The translations under genes were made by a program, and so were the position numbers. From contig NZ_QTPP01000006.1 in NCBI RefSeq assembly GCF_003853415.1, positions 204,415-268,414 on the forward strand: DNA of 64,000 nucleotides, written 5' to 3'. Under the pieces are notes generated by a model. The model was given only the letters and a program-made list of their open reading frames with translations. It had not been told where the DNA came from and made no database searches. Positions 1-10,731 of this stretch are shown piece by piece. Each line of letters starts with the position of its first letter. Within the stretch, counting starts at the first letter, position 1. This DNA comes from Burkholderia sp. Bp9142. GTDB lineage: Bacteria; Pseudomonadota; Gammaproteobacteria; Burkholderiales; Burkholderiaceae.

Positions 1-11
1 TTGATACGACA

Positions 12-2024
12 TCAGTTCGTCTCCAGTTCGGCTTGCGGCGCCGGGGTGCCGATCCGCACGCCCGCGCGTTGTTCCTCGATCTTGCGGACGGTGTCCGCCG
101 GAATGTAGTAACCGTCGTTGTCCTGTGCGCTGTACAGCACCACCGTCGCGACGATGCCGACGAGCGAAGCGATCGCGAGCCACCAGATGTGCCAGACCAG
201 CGCGAAGCCGAGCAGCAGGCTGAAGATGCCGACGAAGAAGCCCGCGCTCGTGTTCGACGGCATGTGGATGTCCTGGTACCGGACGTTCTTGCCGAGGCCG
301 AGGCCAAGCCCCTTCGCCTTCCGGTACGCGAGCTCGTCGAGCTCGTGGACGTTCGGGATCACCGCGAAGTTGTAGACGGCGGGCGGCGACGACGTCGCCC
401 ACTCGAGCGTACGGCCGTTCCACGGATCGCCCGTCGCGTCGCGATACTGCGGCTGGTTGCGATTGTGCCAGCCGACCCATACCGATGCGACCTGGCACAG
501 CACGCCGATCGCGATCAGCGCGACGCCGAACGCGGCGGCGACCAGCCACGGATGCCATGCCGGGTTGTCGTAGTGGTTCAGGCGGCGCGTCATGCCCATG
601 AAGCCGAGCACGTACAGCGGCACGAACGACGCATAGAAGCCGAGGAACCAGCACCAGAACGCGCGCTTGCCGAACTTCTCGTCGAGCCGGAAACCGAACA
701 CCTTCGGGAACCAGTAATGGACGCCCGCGAAGTAGCCGAACACGACGCCGCCGATGATCGCGTTATGGAAGTGCGCGATCAGGAACAGGCTGTTGTGCAG
801 CACGAAGTCCGCGCCGGGGATCGCCATCATCACGCCGGTCATCCCGCCGAGCGTGAACGTGACCATGAAGCCGATCGTCCACAGCACCGGCGCGGTGAAC
901 TCGATGCGGCCGCGATACATCGTAAACAGCCAGTTGAAGATCTTCACGCCGGTCGGGATCGCGATGACCATCGTCATGATCCCGAAGAACGCGTTGACGT
1001 CCGCGCCGGAGCCCATCGTGAAGAAGTGATGCAGCCACACGAGGAACGCGAGCACCATGATCACGCACGACGCATAGACCATCGTCCTGTAGCCGAACAG
1101 CGGCTTCTTCGCGAACGTCGCGATGACTTCCGAATAGATGCCGAACGCGGGCAGCACGAGGATGTACACCTCCGGATGCCCCCATGCCCAGATCAGGTTC
1201 AGGTACAGCATCGCGTTGCCGCCGGCCTCGTTCGTGAAGAAATGCATGTCGAGGTAGCGATCGAGCCCCAGCAGCGCGAGCGCGACCGTCAGGATCGGGA
1301 ACGTCGCCATGATCAGCACGTTCGAGCACAGCGCGGTCCACGTGAACACCGGCATCTTCATCAGCGTCATGCCGGGCGCGCGCATCTTGACGATCGTCAC
1401 GAAGAAATTGATCGACGTGATCAGCGTGCCGACGCCCGAAATCTGCAGCGCCCACAGATAGTAGTCGACCCCGACACCCGGGCTGAACTGCAGCTCCGAC
1501 AGCGGCGGATACGCGAGCCAGCCCGTCTGCGCGAATTCGCCGATCACGAGCGAAACGTTCATCAGGATCGCGGCAACCGCCGTCATCCAGAACGAGAGCG
1601 AGTTCAGGAACGGGAACGCGACGTCGCGCGCGCCGATCTGCAGCGGCACGATCAGGTTGAAGAACGCGACCAGCAGCGCCATCGCCATGAAGAAGATCAT
1701 GATCACGCCGTGCGCGGTGAAGACCTGATCGTAATGATGCGGCGGCAGGTAGCCGGGGCCGTTGTACGCGAGCGCGAGCTGCAGGCGCATCATCACGGCG
1801 TCCGCGAAGCCGCGCAGCAGCATCAGCACCGCGACGACCAGGTACATCACGCCGATCTTCTTGTGATCGACGGACGTCAGCCATTCGCGCCACAGCCATT
1901 TCCACCTGCCGGCGGCCGTCAGCGCGGCGACGATGCCCAGCACGACGAGCCCCATGAAGGCACTCGCCCCCATGATGATGGGCTGATCGAACGGGATCGC
2001 CGAGAGTGTCAGTTTGCCGAACAT
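12..2024 (-). CDS. cyoB: Cytochrome bo3 ubiquinol oxidase subunit I
   Basis: Catalytic subunit of the proton-pumping heme-copper quinol oxidase in the inner membrane; it oxidises ubiquinol and reduces oxygen to water. At 670 aa it is close to the E. coli length (663). Visible signatures are the quinone-site pair R71 and D75 in RGFAD, H97 and Q100 in HHYDQ, a heme ligand at H105 (TAHG), the copper/tyrosine motif GHPEVYI, the HHFF pair, and HFHN with the two distal heme histidines. About fifteen hydrophobic segments are present. It starts 3 nt after the cyoA stop, so the two are co-transcribed. cyoC and cyoD are expected beyond the left edge; only 11 bases remain there. Identification is secure. 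Confidence 0.97.
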   Translation of the reverse strand: MFGKLTLSAIPFDQPIIMGASAFMGLVVLGIVAALTAAGRWKWLWREWLTSVDHKKIGVMYLVVAVLMLLRGFADAVMMRLQLALAYNGPGYLPPHHYDQVFTAHGVIMIFFMAMALLVAFFNLIVPLQIGARDVAFPFLNSLSFWMTAVAAILMNVSLVIGEFAQTGWLAYPPLSELQFSPGVGVDYYLWALQISGVGTLITSINFFVTIVKMRAPGMTLMKMPVFTWTALCSNVLIMATFPILTVALALLGLDRYLDMHFFTNEAGGNAMLYLNLIWAWGHPEVYILVLPAFGIYSEVIATFAKKPLFGYRTMVYASCVIMVLAFLVWLHHFFTMGSGADVNAFFGIMTMVIAIPTGVKIFNWLFTMYRGRIEFTAPVLWTIGFMVTFTLGGMTGVMMAIPGADFVLHNSLFLIAHFHNAIIGGVVFGYFAGVHYWFPKVFGFRLDEKFGKRAFWCWFLGFYASFVPLYVLGFMGMTRRLNHYDNPAWHPWLVAAAFGVALIAIGVLCQVASVWVGWHNRNQPQYRDATGDPWNGRTLEWATSSPPAVYNFAVIPNVHELDELAYRKAKGLGLGLGKNVRYQDIHMPSNTSAGFFVGIFSLLLGFALVWHIWWLAIASLVGIVATVVLYSAQDNDGYYIPADTVRKIEEQRAGVRIGTPAPQAELETN

Positions 2025-2027
2025 GCG

Positions 2028-2918
2028 TTACCCCTTCGTCGTGCAGGCGGCGTCCTTCGGGTCGAGGACATGGCCGTTGTTGTACTTCGCGATGATGTTG
2101 TGGAAAAGCTTCGGATCCACCGACGAGAAGTAGCGCACGGGCGCCTTCTCGCTCGGCTGCGCGACGCTGCCATACACGGTCGCGTCGAGCCGCTCGGACG
2201 ACGCCTTCACCTTCTGCACCCACGCGTCGAACTGTTCGCGCGGCTCGGCGAGCGTGCGGAATTTCATGTCGGAGAAGCCGCGGCCGCTGTAGTTGGCGGA
2301 TACGCCCGCGTAGTCGCCCGCCTCGTCGGCGATCAGGTGCAAGCGCGTCTGCATGCCGGCCATCGCATAGACCTGGCTGCCGAGCTGCGGGATGAAGAAC
2401 GAGTTCATCACCGAGTCCGACGTGATGCGGAAATTCACCGGCGTGCCGACCGGAATCGCGAGCTGGTTCACCGACGCGATGCCAAGCTCCGGATAGATGA
2501 ACAGCCATTTCCAGTCGAGCGCGACCACCTCGACATCGATCGGCTTCACCGACGATTCGAGCGGCTTGTACGGGTCGAGCGCGTGGGTCGTCCGCCACGT
2601 GAGGATGCCGAGGAACAGGATGATCAATGTCGGCACCGTCCAGATCACGACCTCGATCGCGTTCGAGTGCGACCAGTTCGGCGCGTAGGTGGCGTTGCGG
2701 TTCGACGCGCGATAACGCCACGCGAACCATAGCGTGAGCAGGATCACCGGCACGACGACGATCAGCATCGCCCACGTCGCGGTCGCGATCAGCGATTTCT
2801 CCGCGACGCCCACCGCGCCCTTCGGATCGAGCACGTGAAGGTCGCTGCATCCGGCGAGGCCCGCCAGCATCGCGATGACGGGCGCCGCACGCGCTCCGCC
2901 GGTGATTCGTCCGATCAT
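2028..2918 (-). CDS. cyoA: Cytochrome bo3 ubiquinol oxidase subunit II (lipoprotein)
   Basis: Subunit II of the bo3 quinol oxidase, 296 aa. The start MIGRITGG was chosen because it is followed directly by a hydrophobic leader ending in a lipobox (LAGC, acylated Cys at residue 24), as in known CyoA. The frame is open further upstream, but that stretch is Arg-rich and not signal-like. After the leader come two membrane segments and a periplasmic cupredoxin-like domain containing [10 protein letters not shown]. The CuA cysteine ligands of cytochrome c oxidases are absent, as expected for a quinol oxidase. It heads cyoA-cyoB. Confidence 0.95.
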   Translation of the reverse strand: MIGRITGGARAAPVIAMLAGLAGCSDLHVLDPKGAVGVAEKSLIATATWAMLIVVVPVILLTLWFAWRYRASNRNATYAPNWSHSNAIEVVIWTVPTLIILFLGILTWRTTHALDPYKPLESSVKPIDVEVVALDWKWLFIYPELGIASVNQLAIPVGTPVNFRITSDSVMNSFFIPQLGSQVYAMAGMQTRLHLIADEAGDYAGVSANYSGRGFSDMKFRTLAEPREQFDAWVQKVKASSERLDATVYGSVAQPSEKAPVRYFSSVDPKLFHNIIAKYNNGHVLDPKDAACTTKG

Positions 2919-3451
2919 TGTTCGTTTGCCTGATTGTCGTTGAGAAGAACTGCCGGCCCGCACGCCGCGGTCGCGCGACGCATCCGGCCCGGGCGACCTG
3001 TGCGCGAACTGTACGGAAAATTGCCGCAGTGCAACTTGACGGAAAACAAGGATTGCCGAGTAAGCGGGAACCGCCGCAACCGGAGCGGGCCGGGGATGCC
3101 GGCCCACGCGATTGCAGGCGCGCCCCGGGGCGCGACGGGGACGGGAGCGCGCTCAGCCGGCGCGGATAGCGGGCGGCAATGGCGGGAAGGGCAGCGTGCC
3201 GACGCCGCGCCGCGCCGTGACGGGCGCGGGCATGCATGGCGCGTGGAGGTGCGGCCGCAGCACGGTGGCGGACGCAGGGGCGCGCGAAACGCCGCACGAG
3301 CGCGCGGCGACGCAGGGTCGAGCCGACGCGTCGATCGACGCATCGGCCGCCGGCACGGAACCGAAGCCGCGCGGCCGGCGGCTCACGGACGCGCGCGTTG
3401 CCGCCTCGGACGGCGAAGGCATCCGAAACGGCGAAGCGCTGGTTTCCGGTG
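2919..3451. other. Gene-free stretch upstream of cyoA
   Basis: 533 bases between the cyoA start and the 3' end of the enoyl-CoA isomerase-like gene. Open frames here are Arg/Ala-rich shadows without plausible starts. The part near 3000-3070 is noticeably more AT-rich than its surroundings and is the likeliest place for the cyo promoter. I could not pick boxes with confidence. A short inverted repeat (TCAGT/ACTGA) overlaps the stop of the neighbouring gene near 3453, without a T-tract. Confidence 0.4.
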
Positions 3452-4219
3452 TCAGTCGAACTGACGGAAATCCGGCTTGCGCTTCTCGAAGAACGCCGTC
3501 ATCGCCTCGCGCGCTTCCGGCGCGCGCAGCATCGCGGAGAAGTGGCCGGCTTCCTCGGCCATCCGCGCGGGCGTCGCCACGCCGCCGGTATCCTTCAGCA
3601 GCGCCTTCGTGACGCGCAGCGACGACGCCGGCAGCGCCGCGAGCTTCGCGGCCTGCTTCGCCGCGAATGCGTCGAGCTCGGCGGCCGGCAGCACGCGATT
3701 GACGATGCCGATCCGGTGCGCTTCCAGCGCGTCGAACGCCTCGCCGAGCAGCAGCTTTTCCGCGGCGACCTGATGGCCGGCCAGGCGCGGCAGCAGCACG
3801 CTCGACGCGGCTTCCGGGCACAGCCCGAGCTGCGCGAACGGCAGCGAGAACGTCGCGGTGTCGGCCGCGTAGACGAGATCGCAGTGCAGCAGCATCGTCA
3901 CCCCCACGCCGACCGCGATGCCCGGCACCGCGGCGACGATCGGCTTGGCCGCGCTGCTGATCCGCGCGAGAAACTGGAACACCGACGCGTTCTCGTCCTT
4001 CGGCGGCGACTTCAGGAAATCCTCGAGATCGTTCCCCGCGCTGAAGTTGCCGTCGCCGCCGCGCAGCAGGATCACGCGGACCGCCTTGTCTTCCTGCGCG
4101 TCGGCGAGCGCATCGGCCATCGTCTGGTACATCGCCGCCGTCAGCGCGTTCTTCTTCGCCGGGCGCGCGATCGTGATCGTCATCACGCCGTCGGCGCGTT
4201 CCACTTGAATTTCGGCCAC
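3452..4219 (-). CDS. Crotonase-family protein, delta3-delta2-enoyl-CoA isomerase-like
   Basis: A 255-aa crotonase-fold protein. The oxyanion-hole region FSAGNDLEDF (residues 59-68) is clear. The two glutamates that make a hydratase (E144 and E164 of rat crotonase) are not conserved: the aligned positions are T108 (in VGVGVT) and F128 (in SLPF). It instead has E136 in LCPEAASS, matching the single catalytic glutamate of ECI2/Eci1-type delta3,delta2-enoyl-CoA isomerases. It therefore probably shifts double bonds of unsaturated acyl-CoAs during beta-oxidation rather than hydrating enoyl-CoA. It follows the beta-oxidation genes on the same strand but is separated from the thiolase by a terminator, so it may have its own promoter. 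Confidence 0.85.
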   Translation of the reverse strand: MAEIQVERADGVMTITIARPAKKNALTAAMYQTMADALADAQEDKAVRVILLRGGDGNFSAGNDLEDFLKSPPKDENASVFQFLARISSAAKPIVAAVPGIAVGVGVTMLLHCDLVYAADTATFSLPFAQLGLCPEAASSVLLPRLAGHQVAAEKLLLGEAFDALEAHRIGIVNRVLPAAELDAFAAKQAAKLAALPASSLRVTKALLKDTGGVATPARMAEEAGHFSAMLRAPEAREAMTAFFEKRKPDFRQFD

Positions 4220-4251
4220 AACCGTCTCCTTTGACTTCCTCTACCGGAATG

Positions 4252-4287
4252 AAAAAACGGTGCGCGAGCTCGTGGCCCGCGCACCGT
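4252..4287 (-). terminator. Rho-independent terminator after the thiolase gene
   Basis: A perfect 10-bp stem (4257-4266 with 4278-4287, arm ACGGTGCGCG) with an 11-nt loop. On the minus strand it is followed by six T residues (A-run 4252-4257). It lies just downstream of the thiolase stop and closes the beta-oxidation transcript. Confidence 0.85.
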
Positions 4288-4310
4288 CGTCGCTTTGCGT
4301 CGCGACCCGC

Positions 4311-5510
<1,200 letters not shown>

Positions 5511-5537
5511 TTGAGACTCCTTGCCTTATCCGCTCGC

Positions 5538-7973
5538 TCAGTTACGCACCGGCTTGCCGGTCTGCAACATGCCCATGATCCGTTCCTGCGTCTTCTGCGT
5601 GCCGAGCAGCTCGACGAACGCGCGACGCTCCAGCGCGAGCAGCCACTGCTCGTCGACGAGGCTGCCGGCTTCGACGTCGCCGCCGCATACGGCTTCGGCG
5701 ATGCGGCTCGCGATCAGGTAGTCGTGGTCGCTGATGAAGCGGCCGTCACGCATGTTGACGAGCGATGCCTTGATCGTCGCGATCGCCGAACGGCCCGCCA
5801 CCGGCACGTCCTTCGCGCGCAGCGGCGCACGGTAGCCGACGGCGGCCAGCGCACGCGCTTCCTTCTTCGCGGTGTCGAGCAGTTCGAACACGTTGAAGAT
5901 GATCGTGTCGGACGGCTTCAGATAGCCCATCGCACGCGCGTCGTGCGCCGACGACGACACCTTCGCCATTGCCGCGTTCTCGAACGACTTCGTGACGAAC
6001 TTCAGGATCTCGGTGGTCGCGTTCGCGGCCGTGGCCGCATCCGCCGCGCGCAGCGCCGCTTCCTTCAGGCCGCCGCCCGCCGGCACGAGGCCGACGCCCA
6101 CTTCGACGAGACCGATGTAGCTCTCGACGTGCACGACGCGCTTCGCGCTGTGCAGCAACAGCTCGCAACCGCCGCCGAGCGCGATGCCCGACACGGCCGC
6201 CACCACCGGCACGTTCGCGTACTTCACGCGCAGCATGCCTTCCTGGAACTTCTTCACGAACGGCTCGATGCCTTTCGCGCCGCCCATCATGAACGCGGGC
6301 ATCGCCTCCTCGAGGTTCGCGCCGGCCGAGAACGGGCCGCCCGGCGTGCCGAGCTTCAGCGACGTCGGCTGCCAGATCACCACGCCCTGGTAATCCTTCT
6401 CCGCGAGTTCGATCGCCTGCACGAGCCCGTCGATCACGCTCGGTCCGATCGTGTTCATCTTCGACTTGAACGACACGATCACGACGTCGTCTTCGCCGGC
6501 ACGATCGTCGACCCAGGCACGCACCGCGTCGGTTTCGAACAGCGTCTTGCCGTAGGTCTTCGGATCGGTGCCGGCTTCGCCGATGAGCGGCGCGCGGAAC
6601 ACCTGCTTGCCGTAGACGGCGAGGTCGGAACGCGGCACGAAGCGCTGCGAGGCCGGCGCCCACGAGCCTTCGGCCGTGTGCACGCCGCCCTTCTCGGCGA
6701 CCGGGCCTTCGAGCACCCACGTCGGCAGCGGCACGTTCGCGAGCGCCTTGCCGGCCGCGATGTCTTCCTGCACCCACTCGGCGACCTGCTTCCAGCCGGC
6801 GGCCTGCCAGCCTTCGAACGGGCCTTCGTTCCAGCCGAAGCCCCAGCGGATCGCGAGGTCGACGTCGCGCGCGTTGTCGGCGATCGACTCGAGATGCACG
6901 CCGATGTAGTGGAACACGTCGCGGAAGATCGACCACAGGAACTGCGCGTGCGGATGGTCCGTCTCGCGCAGCAGCTTCAGGCGTTCCGCCGGCGGGCGCT
7001 TCAGGATGCGGCCGACGGTTTCGTCCGCCTTCGCGCCCGAATCCACGTAGGTGCCCGTCTTCGCGTCGAGCACCTTGATCGCCTTGCCTTCCTTCTTGTA
7101 GAACCCGGCGCCCGTCTTCTGGCCGAGCGCGCCCTGCTTCACCAGTTCAGCGAGCACGGCAGGCGTCTCATAGACCGGGAAGAACGGATCGCCGGCGAGG
7201 TTGTCCTGCATCGTCTTGATCACGTGCGCCATCGTGTCGAGGCCAACCACGTCCGCGGTGCGGAAGGTCGCCGACTTCGCGCGGCCGAGGCGGCTGCCCG
7301 TCAGGTCGTCGACTTCGTCGAAGCGCAGGCCGAACTTCGCGGCCTCGGTGATCACCGCGAGGATCGAGAAGATGCCGACGCGGTTCGCGATGAAGTTCGG
7401 CGTGTCCTTCGCGCGCACGACGCCCTTGCCGACGATGCTCGTCAGGAAGGTTTCGAGCTGGTCGAGGATCTCGGCACGCGTGTGCGCGGTCGGGATCAGT
7501 TCGACGAGGTGCATGTAGCGCGGCGGGTTGAAGAAGTGCACGCCGCAGAAGCGCGACTTCAGCTCGTCCGAGAAACCTTCGGACAGCGTCGTGATCGACA
7601 GGCCAGACGTGTTGGTCGCGAAGATCGCATTCGGTGCGATGTGCGGCGCGACCTTCTTGTACAGGTCGTGCTTCCAGTCCATCCGCTCGGCGATCGCCTC
7701 GATCACGACGTCGCACTCGGCGAGCTTCGCGATGTCGTCCTCGTAGTTCGCGGCTTCGAGGTATTTCGCGTCGTCCTTCACGCCGAACGGCGCGGGCGAC
7801 AGCTTCTTCAGGTTCTCGATCGCCTTCAGCGCGATCGCGTTTTTCGGGCCTTCCTTGGCCGGCAGGTCGAACAGCAGCACCGGCACGCGCGCGTTGACGA
7901 GATGCGCGGCGATCTGCGCGCCCATCACGCCGGCGCCCAGCACGGCGACCTTGCGAATCAGGAAATTGCTCAC
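5538..7973 (-). CDS. Bifunctional 3-hydroxyacyl-CoA dehydrogenase / enoyl-CoA hydratase
   Basis: Beta-oxidation multifunctional protein of 811 aa that hydrates enoyl-CoA and oxidises 3-hydroxyacyl-CoA with NAD. The start is a GTG, chosen because GGAGA lies 6 nt upstream and the Rossmann motif GAGVMG falls at residues 13-18; a longer frame is open but not protein-like. The domain order is dehydrogenase first (catalytic His in GVHFFNPP), hydratase second, the reverse of E. coli FadB. The hydratase domain keeps both catalytic glutamates, in GGGCELLL and in GLVEVGVGL. The gene lies between the acyl-CoA dehydrogenase and the thiolase. Confidence 0.94.
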   Translation of the reverse strand: MSNFLIRKVAVLGAGVMGAQIAAHLVNARVPVLLFDLPAKEGPKNAIALKAIENLKKLSPAPFGVKDDAKYLEAANYEDDIAKLAECDVVIEAIAERMDWKHDLYKKVAPHIAPNAIFATNTSGLSITTLSEGFSDELKSRFCGVHFFNPPRYMHLVELIPTAHTRAEILDQLETFLTSIVGKGVVRAKDTPNFIANRVGIFSILAVITEAAKFGLRFDEVDDLTGSRLGRAKSATFRTADVVGLDTMAHVIKTMQDNLAGDPFFPVYETPAVLAELVKQGALGQKTGAGFYKKEGKAIKVLDAKTGTYVDSGAKADETVGRILKRPPAERLKLLRETDHPHAQFLWSIFRDVFHYIGVHLESIADNARDVDLAIRWGFGWNEGPFEGWQAAGWKQVAEWVQEDIAAGKALANVPLPTWVLEGPVAEKGGVHTAEGSWAPASQRFVPRSDLAVYGKQVFRAPLIGEAGTDPKTYGKTLFETDAVRAWVDDRAGEDDVVIVSFKSKMNTIGPSVIDGLVQAIELAEKDYQGVVIWQPTSLKLGTPGGPFSAGANLEEAMPAFMMGGAKGIEPFVKKFQEGMLRVKYANVPVVAAVSGIALGGGCELLLHSAKRVVHVESYIGLVEVGVGLVPAGGGLKEAALRAADAATAANATTEILKFVTKSFENAAMAKVSSSAHDARAMGYLKPSDTIIFNVFELLDTAKKEARALAAVGYRAPLRAKDVPVAGRSAIATIKASLVNMRDGRFISDHDYLIASRIAEAVCGGDVEAGSLVDEQWLLALERRAFVELLGTQKTQERIMGMLQTGKPVRN

Positions 7974-8086
7974 GGGATGTCTCCGGATAGTGTCGTGCAG
8001 CGCGGGATGTGAGGGCTGCACGGCGAAGTGAGTACCAGGAACCGTTGCGTTCGGGCGACGCGCGGCGCGCACCGCCCGGACTCGCG

Positions 8087-9874
8087 TCAGAACAGCGATT
8101 CGTCGACTTCCATCATCGTCTTCGAACCGGCGCGCGCGGCGCGGATCGTCGCTGCCGTCTCGGGCAGGAGGCGCGCGAAGTAGAAGCGGGCCGTCGCGAG
8201 CTTCGACTTGTAGAACGGATCGCCCGACGCTTCCTTGTCGAGCGCGAGACGCGCCATGCGCGCCCAGAAGTACGAGAACACCAGGTGGCCGACGGTGCGC
8301 AGGTACGGCACGGCGGCGGCGCCGACTTCGTCCGGGTTCTGCATCGCCTTCATGCCGATTTCCATCGTCAGCTTCTGTACCTTGTCGCCGATGTCGGCGA
8401 GCGGGTTGATGAACTCGGCCATCTCCGGCTTCACGCCTTCGGCTTCCGCGAATTCGGTGACGAGCTTGCCGAACTTCTTCAGCTTCGCGCCCATGTCGCC
8501 GAGCACCTTGCGGCCCAGCAGGTCGAGCGACTGGATCGAGTTCGTGCCTTCGTAGATCATGTTGATCCGCGCGTCGCGCACGTACTGCTCCATGCCCCAC
8601 TCGGAGATGAAGCCGTGGCCGCCGTAGATCTGCATCGCGTGGTTGGTCGACTCGAACGCGTTGTCGGTCAGGAACGCCTTGATGATCGGCGTGAGCAGCG
8701 CGACGAGGTCGGCCGCTTCCTTGCGCACCGCTTCGTCAGCATGCGACAGTTCCTTGTCGATCTGCAGCGCGGACCAGTACGTGAAGGCGCGCGCGCCTTC
8801 CGCGTAGGCCTTCTGCGTGAGCAGCATGCGGCGCACGTCCGGGTGCACGATGATCGGGTCGGCCGGCTTGTCCGGTGCCTTCGGGCCCGTCAGCGAGCGC
8901 ATCTGCAGGCGCTCCTTCGCGTACGTCAGCGAGTTCTGGTACGCGACTTCCGTCAGGCCCAGGCCCTGCATGCCGACGCCCAGGCGCGCGGCGTTCATCA
9001 TCACGAACATCGCGTTCAAGCCCTTGTTCGGCTCGCCGACCATCCAGCCCTTCGCGTTGTCGAGGTTCATCACGCACGTCGAGTTGCCGTGGATGCCCAT
9101 CTTGTGCTCGATCGAGCCGCACTTGATGCCGTTGCGCTCGCCCGGCTCGCCCGCGGCGTCCGGAATGAACTTCGGCACGATGAACAGCGAGATCCCCTTC
9201 GTGCCTTGCGGCGCGTCCGGCAGGCGCGCGAGCACGAGGTGGACGATGTTCTTCGACATGTCGTGCTCGCCGCTCGAGATGAAGATCTTCGTGCCGCTGA
9301 TCGAGTACGAGCCGTCGCCGTTCGGTTCGGCCTTGGTGCGCAGGATGCCGAGGTCGGTGCCGCAGTGCGGCTCGGTCAGGCACATCGTGCCCGTCCATTC
9401 GCCCGACACGAGCTTCGGCAGATATTGCTGCTGCAGTTCCGGCGCGCCGTGCGCATGCAGGCATTCGTAGGCGCCGTGCGACAGGCCCGGATACATCGTC
9501 CATGCCTGGTTCGCCGAGTTCAGCATTTCGTAGAGCGCGTTGTTCACGAACGCGGGCAGGCCCTGGCCGCCGTAGTCCGGATCGCAGCCGAGCGCCGGCC
9601 AGCCGGCCTCGACGTACTGCCGATACGCTTCCTTGAAGCCGGTCGGGGTCTTCACGACGCCGTCGCCTTCATACGTGCAGCCTTCGCGGTCGCCGACCTG
9701 GTTCAGCGGGAACAGTACCTCGGAGCAGAACTTGCCCGCTTCCTCGAGGACCTGGTTGATCGTGTCGGCGTCGAGGTCCGCATGCTTGGGCATTTGCTTG
9801 ACTTCGGCTTCGACGTTCAGAAGCTCGTGCAACACGAATTGCATGTCGCGCAGCGGCGCGGCGTACTGTCCCAT
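8087..9874 (-). CDS. Acyl-CoA dehydrogenase with C-terminal extension
   Basis: FAD enzyme for the first step of beta-oxidation, 595 aa. This is longer than short/medium-chain dehydrogenases (about 380 aa) and typical of the subfamily with an extra C-terminal helical domain. The start MGQYAAPLRD has GGAGAG just upstream. The FAD-contact stretch CLTEPHCGTDLG and the catalytic-glutamate motif YEGTNSIQ are visible. It lies directly downstream of a TetR regulator and upstream of the bifunctional enzyme and thiolase, giving a full beta-oxidation set. Chain-length preference cannot be read from the sequence. Confidence 0.92.
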   Translation of the reverse strand: MGQYAAPLRDMQFVLHELLNVEAEVKQMPKHADLDADTINQVLEEAGKFCSEVLFPLNQVGDREGCTYEGDGVVKTPTGFKEAYRQYVEAGWPALGCDPDYGGQGLPAFVNNALYEMLNSANQAWTMYPGLSHGAYECLHAHGAPELQQQYLPKLVSGEWTGTMCLTEPHCGTDLGILRTKAEPNGDGSYSISGTKIFISSGEHDMSKNIVHLVLARLPDAPQGTKGISLFIVPKFIPDAAGEPGERNGIKCGSIEHKMGIHGNSTCVMNLDNAKGWMVGEPNKGLNAMFVMMNAARLGVGMQGLGLTEVAYQNSLTYAKERLQMRSLTGPKAPDKPADPIIVHPDVRRMLLTQKAYAEGARAFTYWSALQIDKELSHADEAVRKEAADLVALLTPIIKAFLTDNAFESTNHAMQIYGGHGFISEWGMEQYVRDARINMIYEGTNSIQSLDLLGRKVLGDMGAKLKKFGKLVTEFAEAEGVKPEMAEFINPLADIGDKVQKLTMEIGMKAMQNPDEVGAAAVPYLRTVGHLVFSYFWARMARLALDKEASGDPFYKSKLATARFYFARLLPETAATIRAARAGSKTMMEVDESLF

Positions 9875-9932
9875 GACTCTCTCCAAAGGTGGGCAAAACG
9901 GCTCGAGCTCCTGGCGGGCGGTTCCCGCGCCG

Positions 9933-10532
9933 CTAACGGCTCTCGCTCTGATACGAAACGATCGTCTTTTCCAGCGCGGCCCACGTGAGGCGCACGGCAT
10001 CCGGCGAATGCAGGAAGCGGGCGTCGTGATGCAGGCCGAGCGTGAAGCTGTACAACTCGAAGAGCATCAGGTCCGGATCGGTATCCGCACGCAGATGGCC
10101 TTCTTCCTTCGCCTGCGAAATGGCACGCAGCATCGCGGCACGCCAGGCCGTCACGCTCGCGATCAGCTGCTCGCGCACGGGGCTGTCGGGCCGGTCGTCG
10201 TACTCGACGGCGCCGCTGATGTAGATGCATCCGGTCGTCACCTCCTGGATGCGCTTCTCCGTCCAGCGGGCCAGCATCGCCCGAAGGCGCGGCAAGCCTC
10301 GCGGCTCGCGCAGGCTCGGAAAGAACACCTCGTTTTCGAAACGATGGTGATACTCGCGGACGACCTCGACCTGCAGGTCCTCGCGCGATCCGAAGTGCGC
10401 GAACACACCGCTCTTGCTCATCTGCATGCGCTCGGCCAGGAGGCCGATCGTCAGCCCCTCCAGCCCGTCACGGCTGGCGAGGTCCAAAGCAGCTTCGAGT
10501 ATCGCGGCACGCGTCTGTTCGCCTTTTCGCAT
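9933..10532 (-). CDS. TetR-family regulator of the beta-oxidation operon
   Basis: A 199-aa TetR repressor. The N-terminal helix-turn-helix (ILEAALDLASRDGLEGLTIG, then MSKSGVFAHFGSREDL) is followed by a variable ligand-binding domain. An in-frame GTG five codons upstream (10547) is possible; the ATG is preferred because family members usually begin with MRKGEQTR-like sequence, and neither start has a strong Shine-Dalgarno. The gene leads into the acyl-CoA dehydrogenase with a 58-nt gap, so it probably senses acyl-CoA and represses this operon and itself. The ligand is inferred from context only. Confidence 0.88.
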   Translation of the reverse strand: MRKGEQTRAAILEAALDLASRDGLEGLTIGLLAERMQMSKSGVFAHFGSREDLQVEVVREYHHRFENEVFFPSLREPRGLPRLRAMLARWTEKRIQEVTTGCIYISGAVEYDDRPDSPVREQLIASVTAWRAAMLRAISQAKEEGHLRADTDPDLMLFELYSFTLGLHHDARFLHSPDAVRLTWAALEKTIVSYQSESR

Positions 10533-10572
10533 AGCTATTTCTGTCACCGTTCGGGGGTTCGAATAAAATCGA

Positions 10573-10580
10573 ACGGCCGT
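10573..10580. promoter_or_regulatory. Candidate TetR operator core
   Basis: A perfect 8-bp palindrome ACGGCCGT, about 40 bases upstream of the TetR start, in an AT-rich pocket (10561-10590) unlike the surrounding GC-rich DNA. Its position suits autoregulation. The palindrome is short, so this is a weak call. Confidence 0.3.
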
Positions 10581-10731
10581 ACTATTATTGAGTGCGGCCG
10601 CTCGCGAAACAAGGAAATTATTAGAAACCGGTGTCTAACCGAGCCGCTATTTTGCGCGATTCCGGCGGGACCGGAGCGGCTTTTCCGCACGAACGTGCGG
10701 ACAGATTTTTGAAGCGGACGCTGAGTCCGTG

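Noticed and set aside
3153..3821. Minus-strand frame bridging the cyoA upstream gap
   Set aside because: Overlaps the isomerase gene in another frame, low-complexity Arg/Ala/Pro, no family features.
10652..10700. Terminator-like hairpins between the TetR and clsB genes
   Set aside because: The AGCCGCT/AGCGGCT stem has a long loop and faces plus, where no transcript is expected; the CCGCAC/GTGCGG stem has its A/T run on the wrong side for clsB.
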